This document shows, one piece after another, positions 49,535 through 57,677 of a stretch of 64,000 nt of DNA (the stretch's first letter is position 1; each line of letters begins with the position of its first letter). The notes under the pieces are model-generated. The model was not told the origin of the DNA and made no database searches. It saw only the letters and a program-made list of their open reading frames with translations. The position numbers were made by a program, and so were the translations under genes. The DNA is from an uncultured bacterium (lineage in GTDB: Bacteria; Bacillota; Clostridia; Christensenellales; HGM11417): positions 1 through 64,000 of the forward strand of contig CAJMQN010000005.1 in assembly GCA_905215695.1 (NCBI GenBank), read 5' to 3'.

Positions 49535-49563
49535 TTGCGTTTGCGGAAGGTTCATGATATAAT
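49535..49563 (+). promoter_or_regulatory. Promoter of the amino-acid kinase gene
   Basis: TTGCGT (49535-49540), 17 bases, TATAAT (49558-49563). The roughly 95-base leader contains a hairpin: ATGCTTGA with TCAAGAGCAT around ACCT-GG-AGGT (about 49574-49601). Confidence 0.7.
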
Positions 49564-49665
49564 AATCCCGAGAGATGCTTGAACCTGGAGGTCTCAAGAG
49601 CATTTCGATGGATATTACACCGTTTTATGGAATAATATCTAATAGAGAAAAACCGAGAGGACAGT

Positions 49666-50493
49666 ATGACTGCATTCGATACGGAACTCGTGGGCAAGAT
49701 TGGGTCCATGGCGCTCATCAACCAAAACAATCACGACATCGATTATAATATCTTTGCCCGTATCGGGCGGGAACTCCGTCCCGGTTGGGTCTGGGTCTCT
49801 TCCGGCGCGACGGAGATCGGGCGGCTGGATTATATCCGCCGCAACGGGTGCGAGCTCGACGGGGACAAGGAGGAGAACAAGTCCGACTATGCCTCGCAGG
49901 GACAGGCTATTCTCATGCAGAATTATCGGCAATTTATAGACCCCCGTTTTTCGGTGCGGCAGCTTCTCGTCGAGCACAACCACTTCAACGACGAAAAAAA
50001 GGCGGGGCGAGTGCGGGACTTTCTGTTGCGCTGCGCCGCGCAGAACGCGGTTCCCATCGTCAATTACAACGACACCGTGAGCTTTGAGGAGAACCGCAAG
50101 ATGGAGATTCAGGCGCTCTTAAAGACTCGCCGTCACGTGGTGGAATGCGTGGACAACGACGAAACCGCGGCGCAGATCGCCTGCCTCGTCAAGAGTAAGA
50201 TTCTGCTGATTCTGACCAGTGTGGATGGGATTTACCGCAACCACCTCGACCCTTCGACCCTTCAGCGCGAGATCTCGGGCAAGGACGCGGACGAGGTTAT
50301 CGCCAATATCGAGGAGTTCAAAAAGTCCTGCGTGGGCGCGAGCAGAGCGGGCGCGAACGGCGCGAAGGCGAAGCTCGAGTTTATCAAGGAGCCCGTTTTG
50401 CAGGGTACAAAGGTTATGATAGCGAACGCCAAATACGGAATCCGCGATGTTTTGGAGGGCAGAGTGCCCTGTACCGTCGTGGGAGTGAGATAG
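49666..50493 (+). CDS. Amino-acid kinase family protein
   Basis: A 275-residue protein with the amino-acid kinase fold (shared by glutamate 5-kinase, aspartate kinase, UMP kinase): VGKIGSMAL near the N-terminus in place of the usual lysine-glycine motif, WVWVSSGATEIGR, PIVNYNDTVSFEE, DNDETAAQIACLVKSKILLILTSVDGIY and a C-terminal SRAGANGAKAKLEFI. These last resemble glutamate 5-kinase, but no proA is adjacent and the PUA domain is absent. Substrate is therefore uncertain. Ribosome site GAGAGGA. pyk follows after 34 bases. Confidence 0.75.
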   Translation: MTAFDTELVGKIGSMALINQNNHDIDYNIFARIGRELRPGWVWVSSGATEIGRLDYIRRNGCELDGDKEENKSDYASQGQAILMQNYRQFIDPRFSVRQLLVEHNHFNDEKKAGRVRDFLLRCAAQNAVPIVNYNDTVSFEENRKMEIQALLKTRRHVVECVDNDETAAQIACLVKSKILLILTSVDGIYRNHLDPSTLQREISGKDADEVIANIEEFKKSCVGASRAGANGAKAKLEFIKEPVLQGTKVMIANAKYGIRDVLEGRVPCTVVGVR

Positions 50494-50527
50494 GCGTTTC
50501 AAATTTTTGGAACTAAAAGGAGATTCT

Positions 50528-51943
50528 ATGAGAAAGACCAAGATCATCTGTACGCTGGGTCCCGCGAGCTCGGACTACGAGACGATTCGCGCCATGTGCA
50601 TCGCCGGGATGAATGTTGCGCGCATCAATATGTCGCACGGCATCTACGAAGAGCACCAATCGAAGATCGATTTGGTCAAAAAGATTCGCGATGAGTTAAA
50701 CATTCCCATTGCCATCATGCTGGACACGAAGGGACCGGAAGTCCGAATCAAAACCTTCAAAAACGGGGGAGTGGAGCTCGTTGAGGACCAAACCTTCTCT
50801 TTGACGACGGAGGAGGTCGAGGGGGACGAGACACGGGTCTCGGTGACCTACAAGGGGCTTGTCAACGACGTCTCCGAAAAGGACACGATACTGTTAAACA
50901 ACGGTCTCATCGTCCTGCGCGTACGTGAAAAGACGCCCACCGACCTCGTGTGCACGGTAGTGAGCGGGGGCAGGCTGACCGACCGCAAGAGCATGAATAT
51001 TCCCAATGTGGAAATCAGCCTTCCCTATCTCTCCGAGAACGACAAGAAGGATTTGCTCTTCGGTATCAAAAACGATGTGGATTTTGTGGCGGCGTCCTTT
51101 GTGTCCCGCGCGGAGGATGTTCTTCAGGTGCGCCGATTCCTCGAGAAGAACGGGGGGAAAAATATCGATATCGTCTCCAAAATCGAGAACTATGCGGGAG
51201 TGCGGGCAATCAACGCGATTGTAGAGGCTTCGGACGGAATCATGGTGGCGCGCGGAGACATGGGCGTTGAAGTTCCCTTTGAACAGCTCCCCGCGATACA
51301 GAAACAGCTCATCAAGGATTCCCGCATGGCGGGCAGGCGGGTCATCACCGCCACCGAAATGCTCGAGAGTATGATAGAAAAGCCGCGTCCGACCCGTGCC
51401 GAGGCTTCGGACGTCGCGAATGCGGTCTATGACGAGACGAGTACGGTCATGCTATCGGGGGAGACCGCCGTCGGAAAGTATCCGGTGGAAGCGGTGAAGG
51501 CGATGTCGAAAATCTGCACCGCGGCGGAACAGAATATTCACTATGACAAGCGTTTCAAGCGGAGTGCGTTCAATATCCGCAACGTGGCGGACGCGATTTC
51601 TCACTCGACGGTCAATACGGCAATCGACCTCAAGGCAAAGGCGATTATCGTCTTTACGAAGTCGGGCGGCACGGGTCGGCTCGTCTCCCGGTTCCGTCCC
51701 GCAACCCCCATCATTGCCGCGACGGTGGACGAAAAGGCATACCGCAAGCTCGCAATGAGCTGGGGCGTGATTCCGGTGCGGGTGGAGGAATTCGAAAATT
51801 CCGACGAACTCTTCCGCGCGGGCGTGGACCTTGCGAAGGCGAAGGGAATGGTCAAATTCGGCGACGTCATCGTCATCACCGCGGGCGTACCCATCGGCGT
51901 TTCGGGAAATACGAACCTCATTAAAGTGGAAGAAATCGAATAG
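50528..51943 (+). CDS. pyk: Pyruvate kinase
   Basis: ATG 50528 (ribosome site AAAAGGAGA) gives 471 residues: the catalytic and B domains and the C-terminal effector domain, without the extra PEP-utilising domain of Bacillus. Motifs: KTKIICTLGPASSD, GMNVARINMSHG, LDTKGPEVR, ARGDMGVEVPFEQ and TATEMLESMIEKPRPTRAEASDVANAV. It converts PEP and ADP to pyruvate and ATP, the last glycolytic step. A terminator follows. Confidence 0.97.
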   Translation: MRKTKIICTLGPASSDYETIRAMCIAGMNVARINMSHGIYEEHQSKIDLVKKIRDELNIPIAIMLDTKGPEVRIKTFKNGGVELVEDQTFSLTTEEVEGDETRVSVTYKGLVNDVSEKDTILLNNGLIVLRVREKTPTDLVCTVVSGGRLTDRKSMNIPNVEISLPYLSENDKKDLLFGIKNDVDFVAASFVSRAEDVLQVRRFLEKNGGKNIDIVSKIENYAGVRAINAIVEASDGIMVARGDMGVEVPFEQLPAIQKQLIKDSRMAGRRVITATEMLESMIEKPRPTRAEASDVANAVYDETSTVMLSGETAVGKYPVEAVKAMSKICTAAEQNIHYDKRFKRSAFNIRNVADAISHSTVNTAIDLKAKAIIVFTKSGGTGRLVSRFRPATPIIAATVDEKAYRKLAMSWGVIPVRVEEFENSDELFRAGVDLAKAKGMVKFGDVIVITAGVPIGVSGNTNLIKVEEIE

Positions 51944-51944
51944 A

Positions 51945-51978
51945 GAAAGCCCCGGCGTTTCTGCCGGGGCTTTTTTTT
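51945..51978 (+). terminator. Terminator of pyk
   Basis: AAAGCCCCGGC, loop GTTTCT, GCCGGGGCTTTTTTTT. Confidence 0.92.
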
Positions 51979-52000
51979 GGAACTTTTTTCCAATTCCCTA

Positions 52001-52029
52001 TTGACAACAGGGAGCAAATGCGTTAAAAT
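52001..52029 (+). promoter_or_regulatory. Promoter of the TasA-like operon
   Basis: TTGACA (52001-52006), 17 bases, TAAAAT (52024-52029). Confidence 0.8.
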
Positions 52030-52075
52030 AAACTCCCTTACAAAGGAAAAAAGGAAAAAGGAGTTTTGTACAAAA

Positions 52076-52579
52076 ATGAAAAGAAAATGGCTGTTGGGGA
52101 TTGCCATTGCGCTCTGCACCGTCGTCGTGGGCGGTGGCGCGTTTGCGCTTGCGAATTGGATCGTGCAGACCAAGAACGAGAATAACACGGTTACGGTCGG
52201 GAATCCAACCACAACCTCGCTTGCGGGGACGTTGAATGGGGAAAACCTGCTCCCCGGGGAATCGGTATCGCAGGACTATACCCTTTCCATTGAAAACCCG
52301 GACGCAGAGATGTCCTACAATCTCGAAATTTTGGACATCGTTGACGGCACGAAGACCGCCGAAGTATCCTATTTTGAAATCTCCGTCCTCAAAAAGACAG
52401 AATCCGCCGAGCCGGGAAGTTTTTCCCCGCTTGCGCCGAATACAAATCTTCTTTCCGGTCTTGCGAACGGGGATATTGTGACGGTCACGATTCGATTGAA
52501 ATCTGACGCTCCGGCGAGCATTGCGGGCGCAACGCTGACCTTCTCGCTCCAACTCAATGCCGTTCCCGTACAGGCGTAA
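52076..52579 (+). CDS. Secreted TasA/CalY-like protein
   Basis: ATG 52076 gives 167 residues: a signal peptide (about 1-27, WLLGIAIALCTVVVGGGAFA), then WIVQTKNENNTVTVGNPTT and a beta-sandwich with NGENLLPGESVSQDYTLSIEN, the pattern of camelysin/TasA (M73-like) domains. Such proteins form biofilm fibres or are spore-coat associated. The ribosome site AAAAGGAG lies 13 bases before the ATG, a somewhat long distance. The next gene overlaps by 23 bases and has a related N-terminus. No signal peptidase SipW gene is nearby. Confidence 0.6.
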   Translation: MKRKWLLGIAIALCTVVVGGGAFALANWIVQTKNENNTVTVGNPTTTSLAGTLNGENLLPGESVSQDYTLSIENPDAEMSYNLEILDIVDGTKTAEVSYFEISVLKKTESAEPGSFSPLAPNTNLLSGLANGDIVTVTIRLKSDAPASIAGATLTFSLQLNAVPVQA

Positions 52580-53681
52580 CCGCCGATTTTTTCTTCGGAT
52601 TGCCGCCATTTCGGTATGTTTATTCGCCGCCGGGACGGGCGCGGCATACGCCTGGTATTCCGCCGCCGTGAATTCGGGGAACAGAATCACGGTGGGCAGA
52701 GTGGAAATCGCCTTTGATAGGGCGGGCGTCTCCGAAAAATATTTTGAAACAGAATTGACGCCGATAGAACCCGGCGAGTTTGCGCCCGAAGATTTTGCGG
52801 CGGCGACCGCGCAGGCGCAGGCGCTCGGGAGCAAAAGGGTTGCGGAAAGTACCGTGACCCTGCGTTCGCGCGCCTCCGCGGCGCTGGATTTTCGGCTGAC
52901 TCTGGACGATTCCGCTTACGGCAATGCGCCCGCGGTGCGGTCGTCTCTGCGCTTTTGGTGTTACGACACCCCGGGCACGGCAAAAAAGAGAGACGTTTCC
53001 TTTGCGGACTTCGGTGAAATTTCCGGAAGTTTAGAGGCGGGGGAGAGTGCGGAATACCGTTTTTTCGTGACCTGCCTGTCAAACGGTTTCGCAGAGGGGC
53101 AGAGCCTTCGTTTCGACCTTCGGGCGGAGAGTACGGCGGGCGGGGAAGCGAGCTATCCCGCGGAGATTGAAAACGGAGATTTTGAGGATGGCGGCGCGGG
53201 CTGGACGGGCATACCCGAAAGCTATCAAGTCGATGCGTATATCAAAAACAGCATACCTGAAACAGCCGAAAGTCTCAATCAGAACGGTACGTATTTTCTG
53301 TGCAGTAGTTCTTTTAGTATGGGTTTCCGTTCGAGTCTGTTTACGCTCTCCGGCGAGGGTTTTCTCCGATTTAAATTGAGCGGCTACGGGGTCTCGGTCA
53401 AGGCGTTCCTCGCGGACGGCACGCAGGTAGGGTATTTCCGATACAACGAACCGCCCTACGACGAGGTGTGCGGAATCTATGTTATGCGCACATATGTCGC
53501 GGATCTGCGCGCCTATCTCGGCAGGGGAATGTATCTTGAGGTTTGGTTTGAGGAATACGGTGAGCAAGCGCTCGCGGACGATTTTCGGGCGAACGACCCG
53601 AAAGCAGCTGACTATCTGAATCAATACGATGAGTACGGATACAGCAGGCTGCCCTGGACGCTGCTCGAAAACCTATTATAA
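52557..53681 (+). CDS. Secreted TasA-type protein with C-terminal carbohydrate-binding-like domain
   Basis: A 374-residue protein. Basic N-terminus and signal segment (about 10-33), then AWYSAAVNSGNRITVGRVEIAF, characteristic of the TasA/CalY family, through about residue 195. The C-terminal about 175 residues begin IENGDFEDGGAGW, the typical start of CBM4/9-like jelly-roll domains, and may bind glycan. It starts within the end of the previous gene, implying coupled translation. Together the two could make an extracellular fibre and a glycan-binding partner. Confidence 0.55.
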   Translation: MPFPYRRNRRFFLRIAAISVCLFAAGTGAAYAWYSAAVNSGNRITVGRVEIAFDRAGVSEKYFETELTPIEPGEFAPEDFAAATAQAQALGSKRVAESTVTLRSRASAALDFRLTLDDSAYGNAPAVRSSLRFWCYDTPGTAKKRDVSFADFGEISGSLEAGESAEYRFFVTCLSNGFAEGQSLRFDLRAESTAGGEASYPAEIENGDFEDGGAGWTGIPESYQVDAYIKNSIPETAESLNQNGTYFLCSSSFSMGFRSSLFTLSGEGFLRFKLSGYGVSVKAFLADGTQVGYFRYNEPPYDEVCGIYVMRTYVADLRAYLGRGMYLEVWFEEYGEQALADDFRANDPKAADYLNQYDEYGYSRLPWTLLENLL

Positions 53682-53691
53682 GGAAAAAGGA

Positions 53692-53722
53692 GGGGGATTT
53701 CGCAAAAATCCCCTGAATTTTT
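53692..53722 (+). terminator. Terminator of the TasA-like operon
   Basis: GGGGATTT and AAAATCCCC form a stem, followed by TGAATTTTTG. Confidence 0.65.
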
Positions 53723-53724
53723 GC

Positions 53725-53753
53725 TTGACACATAGTACAAGCTGTGCTAATAT
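53725..53753 (+). promoter_or_regulatory. Promoter of rpmG-secE-nusG
   Basis: TTGACA (53725-53730), 17 bases, TAATAT (53748-53753), about 50 bases before rpmG. Confidence 0.85.
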
Positions 53754-53802
53754 AGTATAGCACCTCTCATGGGGTGTTAATTTTTTAGGAAGGGAAACCC
53801 TT

Positions 53803-53952
53803 ATGAGAACGAAAATTACCATGGAATGCACGGAGTGCAAGCAGAGAAATTACGACAATATGAAGAATAAGAAGAACGATCCCGAGAGGCTCGAGCTCAA
53901 GAAATATTGCCGTTTCTGCAAGAAGCACACGGTCCACAAGGAAGCGAAGTAA
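53803..53952 (+). CDS. rpmG: 50S ribosomal protein L33
   Basis: A 49-residue protein, MRTKITMECTECKQRNY..., with two CxxC pairs (CTEC and CRFC), so it is the zinc-binding form of L33. It occupies the standard place before secE and nusG. The ATG follows GGAAGGG. The stop overlaps the ribosome site of secE (TAAGGAG). Confidence 0.95.
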   Translation: MRTKITMECTECKQRNYDNMKNKKNDPERLELKKYCRFCKKHTVHKEAK

Positions 53953-53963
53953 GGAGAACCGAG

Positions 53964-54347
53964 ATGAAGAAGAAGACGGAGGAAATCACGCCTTCTGCGG
54001 AGGAGCAGGTCAAGACCGAGGCTGCCGCAGAGGAGACCGTAGTCGAAAAGACTGCGGAAAAAGCCGCCGGGAAGGCGGTTCCCGCCAAGTCCGAAAAGCC
54101 GGCTCCCTCGAAGAGCGACAAAAAGAAGGTCAAGACCAACAAAAAGCCCAACATCTTCAAGCGCATGTGGCGCAAGATTCGGGAGGTTTTCGGCGAACTC
54201 AAGAAAGTCACCTGGCCGACGTTCCGCAAGACGGTGGGTCAGACCGGCGTCGTTCTCGTGGTCGTCCTGTTCTTTATCATCATCATCGGCGCGGCAAACG
54301 CAGGATTTTTGGCGCTCTATAAATTGCTACCCGGCATGCAGTTTTAG
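53964..54347 (+). CDS. secE: Preprotein translocase subunit SecE
   Basis: ATG 53964 (ribosome site AAGGAG) gives 127 residues. The C-terminal 60 residues are SecE: amphipathic helix FGELKKVTWPTFRKTVGQT and one transmembrane helix (VVLVVVLFFIIIIGAANAGF). The N-terminal about 65 residues form a low-complexity Ala/Lys/Glu extension not found in short SecE proteins of Bacillus. It clamps SecY in the membrane. Confidence 0.93.
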   Translation: MKKKTEEITPSAEEQVKTEAAAEETVVEKTAEKAAGKAVPAKSEKPAPSKSDKKKVKTNKKPNIFKRMWRKIREVFGELKKVTWPTFRKTVGQTGVVLVVVLFFIIIIGAANAGFLALYKLLPGMQF

Positions 54348-54359
54348 GGAGTGGGAGCA

Positions 54360-54884
54360 ATGGAAGAGAGAGAGCAAGCCAAATGGTATGTGCTCCACAC
54401 CTATTCCGGCTATGAAAACATGGTCAAAGACAGCATCGAGAAGCTGGTCGAAAATAACAATCTTCAGGACTATATTTTCGATATTCAGATTCCGATGGAG
54501 CAGACCCTGGAGGAAAAGAACGGAAAGCGTAAGGTCGTGGCGCGCAAGATCTATCCCTGTTACGTCTTTATCAAGCTGATATATACGAACAATATCTGGT
54601 TCATGATCACAAACACGCGCGGCGTGACCGGTTTTGTCGGTCCCGGCGGGCGTCCGCTGCCCCTTCTTGACGACGAAGTCAAGAAGATGCAGCTCGAAAA
54701 AATGGTCGTTGAAGTCAACTTCGGCGAAGGCGACATGATTCGCGTCGTCTCCGGTCCGCTCGAGGGCAACGTCGGAACCATTGAGGAAATCGACGAAAAG
54801 AATCAGAAGGCGAAAGTCATGGTTTCGATGTTCGGGCGGAGCACGCCGGTCGATCTCGACTTTATTCAGTTCGAAAAAATCTAA
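54360..54884 (+). CDS. nusG: Transcription termination/antitermination protein NusG
   Basis: ATG 54360 (ribosome site GGGAGTGGGAG) gives 174 residues: NGN domain (KWYVLHTYSGYENMVKDSIE, YPCYVFIKL, TRGVTGFVGPGGRP) and KOW domain (GDMIRVVSGPLEGNVGTIEEID). It binds RNA polymerase and couples transcription with translation or Rho. Downstream, 54889-54930 has an A-rich/T-rich hairpin that may attenuate readthrough into rplK. Confidence 0.96.
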   Translation: MEEREQAKWYVLHTYSGYENMVKDSIEKLVENNNLQDYIFDIQIPMEQTLEEKNGKRKVVARKIYPCYVFIKLIYTNNIWFMITNTRGVTGFVGPGGRPLPLLDDEVKKMQLEKMVVEVNFGEGDMIRVVSGPLEGNVGTIEEIDEKNQKAKVMVSMFGRSTPVDLDFIQFEKI

Positions 54885-54986
54885 TCTGTCAAAAAAGACG
54901 GGCGCGGTTTTGCCGGAGTCCGTTTTTTGTGGGAGGAGCGCAAATATTCATACGTTCCGCGAAAACCACACATATGGAGGTTTATT

Positions 54987-55412
54987 ATGGCAAAGAAAGT
55001 GAGTGCAATCGTCAAGTTGCAGCTGCCGGCGGGAAAGGCAACCCCGGGACCCCCTGTAGGTTCGACCCTCGGTCCTCACGGAATCAACATTCCCGGTTTC
55101 ACCAAGGAATTCAACGCGAAGACTGCCGATCAGGCGGGTCTCATCATTCCGGTCGTGATCACCATCTATCAGGATCGTTCGTTCACCTTCATTTTGAAGA
55201 CCCCTCCCGCGCCGGTTCTCATCAAGAAAGCGGCGAAGATTGAGAGCGGTTCCGCGAAACCCAACCGCGACAAGGTCGCCAAACTGACCCGTGCGCAGGT
55301 GGAAGAGATCGCGAAGATGAAGATGCCGGACCTGAATGCCGCGAGCCTTGAGTCTGCGATGAGCATGATTGCTGGCACGGCGAGAAGCATGGGCGTCACG
55401 GTAGAGGACTAA
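54987..55412 (+). CDS. rplK: 50S ribosomal protein L11
   Basis: ATG 54987 (ribosome site TGGAGG) gives 141 residues: KLQLPAGKATPGPPVGSTLG and GINIPGFTKEFNAKT in the N-terminal domain, and the C-terminal rRNA-binding domain with AAKIESGSAKPNRDKVAKLT. Complete and typical. Confidence 0.97.
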   Translation: MAKKVSAIVKLQLPAGKATPGPPVGSTLGPHGINIPGFTKEFNAKTADQAGLIIPVVITIYQDRSFTFILKTPPAPVLIKKAAKIESGSAKPNRDKVAKLTRAQVEEIAKMKMPDLNAASLESAMSMIAGTARSMGVTVED

Positions 55413-55469
55413 TTAAAATATAGAGAGTGGGAGAACCGAGAGGTTCGTCTGCACCACAGGAGGTTTTTC

Positions 55470-56153
55470 ATGAAACACGGAAAGAGATATATTGACAGCG
55501 CGAAGATGATCGATTCGCAGAAGAGCTACGACACCGAGGAGGCGCTCAAGCTGGTCCTCGACACGGCGAAGGCAAAGTTTGACGAGACCATCGAGCTTCA
55601 CGTCAAACTCGGCGTCGATCCTCGCCATGCGGATCAGCAGGTCCGCGGCGTTGTCGTGCTTCCCAACGGCACCGGTAAGAAAGTTCGCGTCCTCGTCATC
55701 GCGAAGGGCGACAAGGCTGACGCTGCGCAGGCTGCGGGAGCGGACTACGTGGGAGCCGAGGACATGATCGCCAAGATTCAGGGCGGATGGTTCGACTTCG
55801 ACGTCTGTATCACGACCCCGGACATGATGGGACTCGTCGGACGTATCGGTAAGGCGCTCGGTCCGAAAGGACTCATGCCGAACCCGAAGAGCGGCACGGT
55901 CACCATGGACGTGGCGAAGGCGGTTTCGGACGTAAAAGCCGGTAAGGTTGAGTACCGTCTGGACAAGAACGCGATCATTCACTGCCCCATCGGCAAAAAG
56001 AGTTTCGGTCCCGAGAAGGTCATCGAGAACTTCAACGCACTGATGGACGCGATTGTGCGCGCGAAACCCGCCGCCGCGAAGGGAACCTATTTGAAGAGCG
56101 TTGCCGTCTCGAGCACGATGGGTCCCGGCGTCAAAGTTTCCTACCGCATTTAG
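55470..56153 (+). CDS. rplA: 50S ribosomal protein L1
   Basis: 227 residues from ATG 55470 (ribosome site GGAGG). Conserved blocks FDETIELHVKLGVDPRHADQ, LPNGTGKKVRVLV, GPKGLMPNPKSGTV and VEYRLDKNAIIHCPIGK. It follows rplK in the usual order. The stop is immediately followed by the promoter of the rplJ leader. Confidence 0.97.
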   Translation: MKHGKRYIDSAKMIDSQKSYDTEEALKLVLDTAKAKFDETIELHVKLGVDPRHADQQVRGVVVLPNGTGKKVRVLVIAKGDKADAAQAAGADYVGAEDMIAKIQGGWFDFDVCITTPDMMGLVGRIGKALGPKGLMPNPKSGTVTMDVAKAVSDVKAGKVEYRLDKNAIIHCPIGKKSFGPEKVIENFNALMDAIVRAKPAAAKGTYLKSVAVSSTMGPGVKVSYRI

Positions 56154-56182
56154 TTGACAAGGTCTATCTAAACTGATATAAT
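56154..56182 (+). promoter_or_regulatory. Promoter of rplJ-rplL
   Basis: TTGACA (56154-56159), 17 bases, TATAAT (56177-56182), starting right after the rplA stop. Confidence 0.88.
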
Positions 56183-56189
56183 TGTCTCG

Positions 56190-56327
56190 ATAATAAAGAT
56201 TTGCTGCAGACAGCCGGCGTCGGAAACGACATAATTCCCATCTATTTGGGAGCCTGCCGAGGCGAAGACGACAAAGGGTTATTGTAATCCTGTGCTGTTT
56301 TTGCCGCAGCACAGGATTTTTTATTTA
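56190..56327 (+). ncRNA. L10 leader (autoregulatory mRNA element)
   Basis: The segment between promoter and rplJ has the L10-leader features: CTGCAGACAGCCGGCGTCGG, later GCCTGCCGAGGCGAAGACG, then a terminator-like hairpin (AATCCTGTGCTG with CAGCACAGGATT and TTTTTATTT, 56286-56327). Ribosomal L10(L12)4 binds such leaders to repress its own operon. Confidence 0.85.
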
Positions 56328-56348
56328 AATTCTGAAAAGGAGGTTCAA

Positions 56349-56888
56349 ATGGAAGAGAAAATTTCAGCCGCAAGACAGAGTAAAATGCAGGTCGTCGCGG
56401 ACATCAAGGCGAAGATTGAGAATTCGAAATCCGTCGTGATTGTCTCTTACAGCGGTCTGACCGTGGCGCAGGACACCGAACTCCGCAACGAGTTCAGAAA
56501 GGCAGGCGTCGAATACAAGGTCTTAAAGAACACACTCATCAAGCGCGCGATGGACGAGCTCGGGCACACGCAGTTCGACGAGGCGCTGAACGGCACGACT
56601 TCGGTCGCGTTCGCGGCGGACGAAGTCGCGGCGGCAAAGATCGTGACCGAGGCTGCCAAGAAGTACGACGGCAAGATTTCGGCAAAGTGCGGACTCGCGG
56701 ACGGCGAGTATGTCGATGCGAACGGCGTCAAGGCTCTCGCCGCGCTCCCCCCGAAGGAAGTGCTCGTCGCGAAGATGCTCGGCTCCCTCAATTCGCCCAT
56801 CGCCGGACTCGCCGGCGTACTTTCCGCGACACTGCGCAGCCTTGTTTATGCAATCAACGCGGTCAAGGACAAGCAGGCGCAGGCTTAA
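56349..56888 (+). CDS. rplJ: 50S ribosomal protein L10
   Basis: ATG 56349 (ribosome site AAAGGAGG) gives 179 residues: VVIVSYSGLTVAQDTELRNE and FRKAGVEYKVLKNTLIKRA are the rRNA-binding region, and the C-terminal helix (SATLRSLVYAINAVKDKQAQ) binds L7/L12. Regulated by the leader upstream. Confidence 0.96.
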   Translation: MEEKISAARQSKMQVVADIKAKIENSKSVVIVSYSGLTVAQDTELRNEFRKAGVEYKVLKNTLIKRAMDELGHTQFDEALNGTTSVAFAADEVAAAKIVTEAAKKYDGKISAKCGLADGEYVDANGVKALAALPPKEVLVAKMLGSLNSPIAGLAGVLSATLRSLVYAINAVKDKQAQA

Positions 56889-57027
56889 CGCGGCAGAGGG
56901 AAACCCCGGACGCAAAGCGGTTTTTTAAAACCGCGAAAACATTGGTAACACACCGCGCGGCGCGGAAAGCCGACCCGGTCAACGCGGGCAACGGTTGAAA
57001 AATTAAAAAATTCGGAGGAAATTTAAA

Positions 57028-57405
57028 ATGGCAGACGTAGCAAAGTTTATTGAAGAAATCAAGAAGATGACGGTTCTGGAGCTCTCCGAGCTCGTAAAAG
57101 CTCTCGAGGAAGAGTTCGGCGTGAGCGCGGCGGCACCTGTTGCTGTTGCGGCGGCTCCGGCGGCTGGCGCTGCGGCGGCTCCCGCTGCGGAAGAGCAGAC
57201 CGAGTTCGCGGTTGTCTTGAAGAGCGCGGGCGCGAGCAAGATCAACGTCATCAAGGCGGTCCGCGAGATCACCGCTCTTGGTCTTGTCGAGGCGAAGAAC
57301 CTTGTCGAGTCCAACGGCACCGTCAAGGAGAACCTGCCCAAGGCTGAGGCGGAGAAGATCCTCGCCAAGCTGAAGGAAGCGGGCGCGGAAGCCGAAATCA
57401 AGTAA
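57028..57405 (+). CDS. rplL: 50S ribosomal protein L7/L12
   Basis: 125 residues: N-terminal dimerisation domain (FIEEIKKMTVLELSELVKAL), Ala-rich hinge (about 35-55) and C-terminal domain (KINVIKAVREITALGLVEAK). Ribosome site TCGGAGG. A strong terminator follows, and rpoB, which usually comes next in bacteria, does not. Confidence 0.97.
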   Translation: MADVAKFIEEIKKMTVLELSELVKALEEEFGVSAAAPVAVAAAPAAGAAAAPAAEEQTEFAVVLKSAGASKINVIKAVREITALGLVEAKNLVESNGTVKENLPKAEAEKILAKLKEAGAEAEIK

Positions 57406-57425
57406 TTTCAAACGACTTACGAGAG

Positions 57426-57457
57426 AGAATCCGGGAATTTACCGGATTCTCTTTTTT
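57426..57457 (+). terminator. Terminator after rplL
   Basis: AGAGAATCCGG, loop GAATTTA, CCGGATTCTCT followed by six T. Confidence 0.9.
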
Positions 57458-57500
57458 TGTGAAATTTTTGTGAAATTTCGAACAAAAAGCCGCGAAAAAT

Positions 57501-57529
57501 TTGCCAAGTTTTTCGGAAACGGCTATGAT
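57501..57529 (+). promoter_or_regulatory. Promoter of the acyltransferase-symporter unit
   Basis: TTGCCA (57501-57506), 17 bases, TATGAT (57524-57529). Confidence 0.65.
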
Positions 57530-57584
57530 AGTATCGGAAACGAGATGGTTACGGAAAAGTAAAATTTAACAAACAGACGCATTC

Positions 57585-57632
57585 TCTCAAAAAACGCCGC
57601 ATTTTTTCAAAAAGCGCGGTGTTTTTTGTTCT
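57585..57632 (+). terminator. Possible attenuator hairpin
   Basis: AAAAACGCCGC and GCGCGGTGTTTTTT can pair (with a bulge) within the leader of the acyltransferase gene, followed by T-rich sequence. It could attenuate transcription from the promoter at 57501. Confidence 0.45.
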
Positions 57633-57677
57633 ATCATGACTGTACGAAAAGGTTTACTATTATGGAATGAGGTTGCC

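Noticed and set aside
49575..49665. Upstream start of the amino-acid kinase in its leader
   Set aside because: The leader contains an ATG within a hairpin, but its frame has no family similarity and the ATG at 49666 has a proper ribosome site.
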